Of a DNA stretch of 64,000 nucleotides, positions 53,774-62,441 are shown piece by piece. Source of the stretch: Allomyces arbusculus (lineage: Eukaryota > Blastocladiomycota > Blastocladiomycetes > Blastocladiales > Blastocladiaceae). The notes below the pieces were generated by a model that saw only the letters and a program-made list of their open reading frames with translations, was not told where the DNA came from and searched no databases. The DNA lies in assembly GCA_027604705.1 (NCBI GenBank), contig JADHYV010000049.1:70072-134071 (forward strand), written 5' to 3'. Within the stretch, counting starts at the first letter, position 1; the number at the start of each line of letters is the position of its first letter. The translations under genes and the position numbers were made by a program.

Positions 53774-55447
53774 CTAATACCGCGGGTAGTGCTTGAGCTT
53801 GTACAAGAGAACGCGGCCCTTGTCGTTGCCAATTGCGACCATGGCCGAATGCGGCGAGAAATCAAAGGACTCGACGTACGACAGCGGCGTATGCTGCGTG
53901 GGCCAATTCGCAAACACTTGGCACGTCGGCAAGTGCACGAGCTTGAACTGGTCCTTTTTGGACCGCGACGCCATGGCCAAGATTTGTGCGTCGTGGTTGA
54001 ACCCGACCTGGTAGATGGGCGTCGTCAAGTTCGTCACGGCCTTGATATGCCGCATGCTTTCGAGCGGCAACGTCGACCGTGATGGCGCCTCCTTTTGCTG
54101 CCATTGCCAGTCGAGGTCCGAGTGCGTCGGTTGGTAGACGTTGACGATGCCCGAGTAGGCGCCCGTGGCCAGGTACTGCCCGTCGCGCGCAACGGCGAGC
54201 GCCGCGTTTTTGAACCCGCCGTCGTCGGCCCACTTGGTGATGCACTTGCGCATGCCCACGTCCCAGACATAGACGACGCCGTCGCCACCAATCGTGGTGA
54301 GCACGTTATCGCCCATCCATGCGGCGGCCTTGACAGTGCCGTTCATTTTCACGTTCGCGACCCATTTTTTCGTGTGCCCATCGACGAGCGCGACATTGCC
54401 GTTGGCGCCGATATACGACAAGTATTTGCCCGACTGCGACTGCGCTACCTGTTCGAGCGATGGCAAGACTGCGTCCGACATGTGCGCCATGGGCGGCAAC
54501 TTTGTGATGGCGCCCGTCTCGAGATGGTACTCGTAAGCATACTTGCGGCGGCCCGTCAGGATCGCGTGCGTGCCCGACGGGTGGATGACGGCGTTGTGAA
54601 TCGGCAGGTCCTCGAGGTAGACGCGCGCGAGGACCGGGTTGTCGCGACCGTTCACCTGTGACAGTCGCACCGTCTTGTCGAGCCCCGCCGTGAGCAACAC
54701 GTTCGCGGTTGGGTGGAACCGCACGACCGACGTGACCGACGCATGCGTGTACTGCAAGTTTGGCAGTCGCGCGACCGACAACGACTCTTTCGGCAATTGC
54801 GTGCGCGACGTGTGCACGAGCGAAGCCGTCGACGCCATGAGCCCCGCCGCCTCGTCCTCGTCGAGCATTTCCAGCAACCCTTCATCATCGTCGTCGTCCT
54901 CGTCCATTGGGTCGTCGTCGTTGAAGAGCGCGGCTGTTGGCGCTAGTACGTCCTTGAATTTACTCGCCTTCTTGTTACTGCCCTCGCTCAGGAGCGCAGC
55001 AACTGCCTGGTCAGCTTTACGCTTCCGCTTGCGCTCAAGCCGCTCCTTGACGAGTTCGCGCTTGACCGACGGCGCGAGCGCCCACGTTGGTGTTTGGCCC
55101 GCCGTCTTGCTGAATTGGTCGGCCATGCGGCGCTGCAATTCGGTGCCCGACACGGTCGTTTCATCCTCGTCCTTACGTAGCTTGCGCAGTCGGTTGACGG
55201 ACGTCAGGTCGACTTCGGTCTCATCATCGTCGTCGTCGTGCCATTTTGCGCGCTTGGCGGCAGGTGGGTGCGCTGGTGCACATGCAGCGTCCTCAGTGCC
55301 GTCGGCATCGTCGTCGGAATAGGTCGGGAGGGCTTCGCCGGCCGTGTCGGTGAAGAACAGGCCGTCGTCGTCGGAATCGCCGGCGTCGCTGATCGCGTCG
55401 TGCGGCGCGTGCTCCGCGCTCGGGAGCAGGGCAAAGAGGTCGGACAT
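53774..55447 (-). CDS. UTP18: U3 snoRNP WD40 protein Utp18
   Basis: Single exon from ATG at 55447, 557 residues, matching the family. The N-terminal third is acidic and Lys/Arg-rich (FFTDTAGEALPTYSDDDADG, AKRAKWHDDDDDETEVDLT, LERKRKRKAD). The propeller follows: VRFHPTANVLLTAGLDKTVR, NAVIHPSGTHAILTGRRKY, YLSYIGANGNVALVDGHT, TIGGDGVVYVWDVGMRKC and YLATGAYSGIVNVY, ending GNDKGRVLLYKL. Utp18 is part of the UTP-B module of the small-subunit processome that matures 18S rRNA in the nucleolus. Convergent with NAA20, 224 bases apart. Confidence 0.95.
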   Translation of the reverse strand: MSDLFALLPSAEHAPHDAISDAGDSDDDGLFFTDTAGEALPTYSDDDADGTEDAACAPAHPPAAKRAKWHDDDDDETEVDLTSVNRLRKLRKDEDETTVSGTELQRRMADQFSKTAGQTPTWALAPSVKRELVKERLERKRKRKADQAVAALLSEGSNKKASKFKDVLAPTAALFNDDDPMDEDDDDDEGLLEMLDEDEAAGLMASTASLVHTSRTQLPKESLSVARLPNLQYTHASVTSVVRFHPTANVLLTAGLDKTVRLSQVNGRDNPVLARVYLEDLPIHNAVIHPSGTHAILTGRRKYAYEYHLETGAITKLPPMAHMSDAVLPSLEQVAQSQSGKYLSYIGANGNVALVDGHTKKWVANVKMNGTVKAAAWMGDNVLTTIGGDGVVYVWDVGMRKCITKWADDGGFKNAALAVARDGQYLATGAYSGIVNVYQPTHSDLDWQWQQKEAPSRSTLPLESMRHIKAVTNLTTPIYQVGFNHDAQILAMASRSKKDQFKLVHLPTCQVFANWPTQHTPLSYVESFDFSPHSAMVAIGNDKGRVLLYKLKHYPRY

Positions 55448-56521
55448 GGGTGGTCGGTGCGGCGACGTGGCTGTGGTCGTTGGTGCTGGATCCTCGTCTC
55501 GTCTCGCTGCTCGTCCTCGATGGCAACAGGCCGAGAGCTGCGGCTGAATCAGTGAGGTGATGTTGATAGCATCACGTGGCTGCACATGAATGGTTGCACT
55601 GAGAGGCTGGTTTGACGTGGTCAAGTGACGTGGACCGCCTTGCGGCTTGCCTGGCGGACCAATAGCAACAACGCTCGCGCGATACACTTCTGCTACCACC
55701 AAGATACAATCAGTTTTCGTGAGCGAAGCGGCGGGCAGCTACCTTCCCTCAGACGCATTGAGAGCTTTGCCTTATTCACGAGCCTGCCACGATACGATCT
55801 CAAACTGTCATGTGAAATGGAATGGGTGGAATGCTTGTTTAGAAAAAGAAAAGCTGGGGAAAAGGGCTGGTGGGCATGAGGAGCGTACAGAGGGACGCGC
55901 CCGCAAATACTGTGGAAAGAACGACGCGTTCACGCCTTTTTTCCATACTGCCCTGTCGTCCGCGATAGTCCTTGACGAATACTCTGTGACTGGCCTGATG
56001 GCGAGCGGATAAATTATTCGAGTGGCAAGAGGACATGATTTTGAAGCCAAGGGATGCGTGCCATCGTTGGCGGACGCCGACCTTCGTGTTGGATGCTCTG
56101 GCCCGCCGGCAAGTACGCCATCAAGCTGTGATCAAAATGTGGTGTTTTGGCCTGTTGCCTCTTGCAGCGCTGCTGAGCGCCAGAAATTGCCTCGCGTTCG
56201 ATGGGTCGGTTTCCATACCCGTCACCACCACCGCCACCATCTCCATCTCCACACACGGCAATCTTCCACCGAGCACCATAATCCGCCCAGCTCCCTGTGT
56301 GTCGCGTTTCCGTCGACGTCTTCGACGAGGAGAGACGACGGCGCGCAACGCGACCCGCACGCAACACTTCCACCAGCGCGACGCGTTCCATGGTGGATTG
56401 TTCTGCAAAGCGACACGCGCCGGCCGGCGCGTACGTATAAATATGCCCTCGACCCCGGTCGCTCTCGACATCGCCACGCATCGCATCCCGCCAAGACCAA
56501 GACGCACCTCAATAGTTTACC
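55448..56521. other. Divergent intergenic region
   Basis: 1,074 bases between UTP18 (minus) and the repeat protein (plus). Contains the TATA box at 56436. No supported gene. Confidence 0.5.
56436..56443 (+). promoter_or_regulatory. TATA box
   Basis: TATAAATA, 79 bases before the ATG at 56522. Confidence 0.6.
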
Positions 56522-57841
56522 ATGACGGTCACCGACAGTCTCATCAAAGCGAGCGCGCAAACCATCTACCAGCAGTCGCTGAACTTGCAAGCTGCCGCCG
56601 TCTCGCAAGGCATCCAAGTGCGCGCGCTTGCCGAGACCGAGCCCTCGCACACGTTGCGCGTCATCAACAAGGCCGGCGAGGACGTAGAGATTTTGATCGC
56701 CAAGAAGCATATGAACCGCGGCGAGTGGACGACCATGACCAACAACGACGAGGGCGCGGTCGCGTCGGCGGACAACGACGACTGGGACACGATTTTTGTG
56801 CGCGATGCCGTTGGCCGGAGCGCGGCCGTGCACGTCCCGTCTGCGTCGGAAGTCACGGTGCGCGCGCTCTCGACGACGCCGTTTGTGTCCGAGTCGTTCC
56901 GCGTCGTGCGCAACAGCCAGGCCGAGGACGTGATTGCTGTCGAAAACTGCACGCCGCGCCCTATTCTGGTGCAGGTCACGCCGAGCGTGAGCAACAATCG
57001 CGACGTGGTGGGCAAGTGGAACGAGATTTCGCCTGGCGCGCTCAAGCAGTGGACGCGCAACGACTCGCAGATGGTGATTGTGCAGTACGACGGCGGCGTG
57101 CGCGACGCAGTCCTGGCCGACCCGGCATCCAAGATCGAGTTTGGTGGCCCGGAGCCGCTCGTCATCATGCCCATCGAGGACACGACCCACATCCGAGTGA
57201 CCAACCAGACCAAGGACCCGATCGAGGTGCAGGTCTCCAACTACTCGGGCGGCTCCAAGGCCTGGTTCACGCTCGCGCCGGGCGCGTCCGACACGTGGTC
57301 GCGCGGCAACAAGCGGTGGGAGGCTGTGCTCGTGCGCCACGCCGGCCGCATTGTGGGCACGTATGTGGAGGCCGGCACGCACATCGTTGTGCGGCATCTC
57401 GACCGCGGGCAATCGGTCGCGACACTCGAGCAGGTCCCCAAACAGTCCGATGCCGGGTCGGTGCTGTTCCATAACACGACCGACTCGGCTGTCGACGTGT
57501 TTGTCACCAAGCTCGCAGGCGACAAGGGTGACGACGCTTGGTTTACCGTGGCCGCGGGCGCGACGGAGAGGTGGTCGCGTGTCGGGACCGAGGTCATGGC
57601 CGTGCGGCACGCGGACGGGACGCGCTTGGGCACGCCCGTCGCGCTGGGCATGAAGGTAGTCCTTCACTCAGCGCAACCCAAGGCCCGCGGTCCCCGGACT
57701 CGCGGGTTCCAAACTATCATCACGCCCCAGGGTCACACCTGTACCGTTCCCGACACGATGTGGAACAAACTGCCGTATCCCAGGTGGGTCTACCCGGACG
57801 ACTACGTCCCGCTCCCGTACCAGCAGTACTACTGCGAATAG
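56522..57841 (+). CDS. Protein of four tandem beta-type repeats, function unknown
   Basis: Single exon, 439 residues, strong TATA box. After a helical leader (DSLIKASAQTIYQQSLNLQA) come four repeats of about 85-90 residues. Each starts with an N-T/K-x pattern and continues with a beta pair, then an aromatic-PGA-W-R motif: WNEISPGALKQWTR, WFTLAPGASDTWSR, WFTVAAGATERWSR; the first copy (EWTTMTNNDEGA) is degenerate. Each ends with VLVRHAG or VIVQYDG followed by a G/T loop and VVxH. There is no signal peptide or membrane span, so it is likely cytosolic. The C-terminus is Pro/Tyr-rich and ends YQQYYCE. I recognise no named family; a beta-sandwich repeat is inferred from strand-like alternation. 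High expression is suggested by the promoter and codon bias. Confidence 0.88.
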   Translation: MTVTDSLIKASAQTIYQQSLNLQAAAVSQGIQVRALAETEPSHTLRVINKAGEDVEILIAKKHMNRGEWTTMTNNDEGAVASADNDDWDTIFVRDAVGRSAAVHVPSASEVTVRALSTTPFVSESFRVVRNSQAEDVIAVENCTPRPILVQVTPSVSNNRDVVGKWNEISPGALKQWTRNDSQMVIVQYDGGVRDAVLADPASKIEFGGPEPLVIMPIEDTTHIRVTNQTKDPIEVQVSNYSGGSKAWFTLAPGASDTWSRGNKRWEAVLVRHAGRIVGTYVEAGTHIVVRHLDRGQSVATLEQVPKQSDAGSVLFHNTTDSAVDVFVTKLAGDKGDDAWFTVAAGATERWSRVGTEVMAVRHADGTRLGTPVALGMKVVLHSAQPKARGPRTRGFQTIITPQGHTCTVPDTMWNKLPYPRWVYPDDYVPLPYQQYYCE

Positions 57842-58428
57842 GCTGCTGGTTGGGATCATTCCGTTGATGGCTGCTTTCGGACCCCCCCCCCCCCTCGGAC
57901 GCCAAGCTGCCTGGCTGTTGGTTGATCTTTTCTCACACGCACAATGGCGTTTAATGGCATCCCCATGTTCATCATACCTCCTCCGCTCCAATATATTTTC
58001 CCCCAATCCCGATGTGCCCCTGGTTTGTGCGTCGCGTTAGCGTGAGAATTTCAAGTCCAGCCGGACTTGTGTTGTTAACATGACTAGAAGTCGCTGCGGC
58101 TTTGCCGTTTCCCATCGGATAACGACGAGTAGTGGCGGCCTTGCTCTTGGATCCAGCCGCAGTGTCGGCAACGGCCTTTTGCTTGCTTGCATCTATCTTG
58201 GCCGCCACGGCCTTGGCATGCTTGTCCTGCTTCGTCACAGCAGTTGTTGCGGCACGTGTTAATTGTTTGCGAATTGCAGCTGCTACGGCGTTTGTTTGCT
58301 GCCTCTGCGCAGGTTTCAGGACTGGGCACAACATTAATCTCTATCGCCCGCAAAGGAGCAGAATTCTTCAAGACGATGAGTTGATCATGACATGTGCGAA
58401 ACATATTGGACTTGTTCAATCTATGATA
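57842..58428. other. Intergenic, C-tract and Lys/Ala frame
   Basis: A 13-C run at 57882-57894, then a minus-strand open frame (57972-58334) rich in Ala, Lys and Thr and an overlapping plus frame. Neither shows a family motif. It may be the C-terminal exon of the minus-strand locus at 58429-59230. Confidence 0.35.
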
Positions 58429-59230
58429 CTAAATACCATAGCCGAGCTTGAGCGCCTGGAAAAAATCGACGAGATCATCAAAGTGGGCTTGGCACCGAAA
58501 TTTGAAGGTGTATTGGCCCTTTTCCCGGAACGCCGAGTCAGTGTCGACAAGATGCGTGGTGTTGCTGACTGGTCGGCCGGATTGTGCCGTCGCAAGTCAT
58601 GAATGTTTGACCTTTCGAGCTACGTATTTGAGTCGCACGCGTCAATTTGTTGCGTCTGACAAGTCAACAGTACCGACCAGACTCGAAATTACCTCGAACC
58701 AGGGCAGTAGTAGCCGATCCGGGCCAGGATAGACGGGCGTGAAGTGGATAATGGAATACAGCAAGCCATCTGCGGATTAAGTCAAGTCGCGTCGCGTTTT
58801 CAGTCATCACTTCCGAATTTGCCCATCGCTGCCGTTGAACAAGAATGATACAAACCCATTTTGGTGACCATCGAAAATACGTTTTTGAACCGAGCCTGAC
58901 ACTCTCCATCACTACTCTTCCACTCGAGCACTTCGACCGGGAACGTGTGTGGTAGTTGAAAACTTTGATTGTCATGGCGCGCATGCTGTCCTGTCCCAAG
59001 GCCACAACCGCCAAGTCAAAGGCTGGCGCGACCATAAGCTCGTCCACCAAGACGGCGCAAGCACCAGATGCGCGTCGGGCATTGTCAGGTCGGACCGCCA
59101 AGGACCAAGCGTTCGAGCTGTAGCGTACAAGTGCAGCTGAGCAGTCGTCGGCCAAGTCTGGCAATTCGACCAGGCCTAGGGTGCGGATCACAGTGTAAAT
59201 AGCAGAAGCAGTGATGCTGGGAGCAGTCAT
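58429..59230 (-). CDS. Unidentified multi-exon gene (possibly Rec114-like)
   Basis: From ATG 59230 the frame reads LVRYSSNAWSLAVRPD and LMVAPAFDLAVVALGQDSMR, beta-rich with few low-complexity residues. It appears to splice near 58940 into FPVEVLEWKSSDGECQARFK and, further on, ends with GQYTFKFRCQAHFDDLVDFF and QALKLGYGI before a stop at 58431. I could not place all introns. The arrangement of short strands closed by a final helix recalls the PH-like N-terminal domain of the meiotic protein Rec114, but the match is weak. The surrounding DNA is less GC-rich than other genes. Could be a real fast-evolving gene or a partial relic. Confidence 0.35.
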
Positions 59231-60047
59231 GACGAAGATTCAGAGTCTTTTGCATCGTCCTGATTGCCCGGATTTGCCGTCATCTGCACCGTCTTCCTCG
59301 TCAATGTGTTTGACCATTGATTGTTGGTGCTCTTGTCTTCTTCGCCCTTTTTCTTTCTTTGGTCGAACCGTCTTTCTTCTGTCTGTGCCCCCAACAGGGA
59401 ATCGCCAGACATGAACTCTTTCCGCCGTGGCTATCGGGTTAGCGTACGTGTGAGTGATTATGTATGAACAATACAGAGGGTGGCTTGACCGCGTGGTACG
59501 ACCACCAAATCCCACGACCTGACCTTGTGCATCCACATATCACCCATGCCTTTGGTGAAAATTCGACAACATTGGCTGTTGTGCGAGCAGTTGAATTAGT
59601 GATGCAATCTCGGCGTCTGCGCGGTTCACGGCCGGGTTTTCTTCACGTATTGGCAAATCGAGCCGCATCCGCAGTTAGCGCAGCCTTGAAACAGGGTCCT
59701 GGCGGCGACAGGCAACATATCTTTCGTTGACTGCCTCGACAAACGCATCGACAGTCAATCTGCTGACTGTAACAGGAGCGCTGATTATCTGCTGGATGTG
59801 CGCGTGCATCCTCCAGCCGAGCCGACACTTTTCGACTCCTTGCTGTTCTTTCAAGCAAGAAGCGAGCAGGTGATGCGTGCATGCATAGTTTGGAACATAA
59901 ATACCAATGGGATATCTTTGTTTGCGACTTGATGCTTGTGTGATTGTGCGCGGCGAGAGAAGTCCATGCCACCACATTGCTCACAATCTTGGCAAGCTAG
60001 ACCATCATTTCCATTTCAACCATGACCCTGGTCGCACTACTGCGCGA
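59231..60047. other. Intergenic, no gene seen
   Basis: 817 bases of mixed, less GC-rich sequence. Short open frames only. Confidence 0.45.
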
Positions 60048-61760
60048 CTACACCTCCATGAGCATCGACTGCCGCGCGCTCCTGGACCCCAACTGCGTCT
60101 GCAGCTGCGCGAGCGCCTGCAGGTCCATGGCAAACGTGAGCTGGCTCGCTGCGACCGCGCAGATCATGGGTGCCGCGTCTGGCACCGTGCGCAGGAGCAT
60201 CTATACGCACGGGAAGTCATACCCGTGAGCTGTCAAACCATCTCCGCCCACAAGGACACAGCGCAGATAGAACACGTACCTCGACCGCGACAATCTTGGA
60301 CGCATCGAAATCAAACGAGTTCAAAAACTCGCCGACATTCGCGCGCTGGTCGGCATCCGTCGCGCCCAACAACCGCGCCGCATCGACTAGTGGCGCCGAG
60401 TCCGCTTCGGTTACATCTCGCGGCAGCGGCGGCGGAACCATCCCTTCCACCTCTTCCTCTCGTGGCCCACCTTCGCCCTCGGCCGCGGGCGCCATCGCCG
60501 CGTCCCGTTGTTCTTCCTCATCGACTGCGAAACCCGGATCCTTGACCTCTCCTTCGGTTGCTGTCACCACCTCCACCCCGAGCCCCATCATCGACGCGCG
60601 CAGTGCCCGCACGACCTGAGACGACACCCCGAGCGCCGCCGCCAACGCCTCCAACCGTTCCCGGTCGAGCCTCGGCCCGGCAATCGACCGCGTGTGTCGT
60701 CCGACGGCACGGAGCAGTAGATTGCCCGGCGGTCCGTCCTCCACGGCGATCGCGGCGCGGGTCACGACGACTGGTGGGGACCGGGAGGGCAGTTGCGGCG
60801 CCCTCACGGGTGGGGACGTGAGCGTAGCGAGCCCGGCACCGGTCGACGCGGGCCGCGGTTTGCGCAGCCGCACCCACCGGCGGCGGCGCACGTACGAGGT
60901 GAGCCCGCACGATGCGGACCACGGGAACGTGCCAAAGTTGAACGCGTATTGCCACCCTTCCGGGTCGACGTCACCGGACATGTCGATCATCCATTCGCTA
61001 CACGTAGAGGGGTGGAAGTGGTCAATTGCCGACCCAGAAAGTCATCCAGAGTACACGAAGCGAGATGTACCCGTCCCATTCCCACTTGGCCGGGTCCGGC
61101 AACTGCAGTCGGTCTTTCGGCACGCGGAAATTACCGCGCTCGTCAGACCAGGGCCCGCGGTCGGTCGGGAGCAGCGACTTGGCCGAGAATTTCGGGCGAC
61201 CGAAGATGGCCGTTCTGCGCGCGCAACGCACGGCCGTCAGTCGGTGTCCACGAACGCGATGATTGAGCCGAAAATGCGTACCCGCGCTGGTTTTCCCAGA
61301 CCTCCTCGTACTCGACGTGCGGCGGCACACGCGGCGGCGGGCGCGGCGCGAGTCGCACCGACGCGGTGCTCGACGAGCTCGACCGCCGCGAGAGCGGCGC
61401 GCGGTGCATGACGGCGTCGCTGACGCGCCGCGGCAGGCGGCGGAGCGAGGAGGGCACGGTGGGCGGCACTGGACTCGGGACCGCGGCAGCTCGCGCGCGC
61501 GGGCGTGGGTGGCGTGGGTGTGGGCGTGGGCGGGGCGGCGCGAGTCGGGCAGGTCGCGAGAGTGCCGGCACTGCAAAATGCTGCTGGTGCTCCTGCAGCA
61601 AGCTGGCGTCGTCGTCGTTGTCGCGGTCGACGAGAGGGCGGTGCCGCAAGCAGAAGTTGCCAAGGGCGCGGTGCTCGAGCCATGGCGGCACGCGCCGGCT
61701 CCACGTCACTTCGCTGTCTCGCTTCCCTTCCCACTCCGCGAAGGCCCAGGCCGACCGACC
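60048..61760 (-). CDS. DysF-domain protein, peroxin Pex23/Pex30-like; 5' end unresolved
   Basis: Exons on the minus strand: about 61760-61282, 61214-61071, 60997-60280, 60200-60048; the last three joins are in phase. The DysF module is clear: VEYEEVWENQRG, PWSDERGNFRVPKD, DPAKWEWDGEWMIDMSGDVD, GWQYAFNFGTFPWSASCG and YVRRRRWVRLRKPR. DysF domains occur in fungal peroxins that shape the ER-peroxisome contact, in TECPR1 and in ferlins. A second part (LEALAAALGVSSQVVRALRA, then an acidic linker and AVAASQLTFAMDLQALAQL) ends the protein. No reticulon-like membrane region is seen in what I can read. No in-frame ATG precedes the upstream open frame before 61409, so one or more 5' exons are missing from my model. 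Confidence 0.72.
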
Positions 61761-62441
61761 CTCACGACGGAAAGCTCACAAATACATCGGCCTTCAACAT
61801 GTCACGCATGGACACAGGTCTCGTCACATCTGGACAGAACTGAGCACAGCGTCCCCAACATCGAATGAAATCTCCCTTGCTCATGGTCGCCATCCCGCAC
61901 GTGCCCACACCCACGCTCCCCCGACTCACATCCTCACAGCAACGGCCGGCGCACAACCCCATCACTCGCCGGCTTCTTGCCGCACAGGGAGTGTTTATCG
62001 CCACCCACCTCGTCGGGCGGGACAATCGACCCACCGCCCACCGTCGCCAGCACCAACGCCTCCGGGCTACCCACCAATCCACGCGTCGTCAGTCCCTGTG
62101 GGTGCCCGCCCCTTGCCTTGAGCGATCGCCATGAAAGGCCAAATGTGAGGGCGCGCTCGCTCAACATGGTCCACCCGGGCTGTGCGCGCGGGAAATGTGG
62201 CGGGAAATCGCCATCGCGGACGGGTGCTGCGTGTGCGGCACACTCGGCAACCTGCGCGACTCGTTCTCGTTGCACGCGTCGGCCCCTCTCATGTCTTCGC
62301 ATCCAATCGCCCACCATTTTCATTTTGCAACGACCACCAAGACCACCCTCTATTTGCACCACAAAACCGCCATACAATGGAACGCGCTGTCAAAACTCTC
62401 CACATCTCTGGGGCCACACCGCCCCCCTCCCCTCTTCCTCC
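61761..62441. other. Intergenic or missing 5' exons of the DysF gene
   Basis: 681 bases between the two minus-strand genes; any first exon of the DysF gene should lie here. I cannot assign one. Confidence 0.35.

Noticed and set aside
56222-57667. A 481-codon minus-strand open frame
   Set aside because: Antisense of the four-repeat protein; it spans that gene's TATA box and leader and is His/Arg-rich without motifs.
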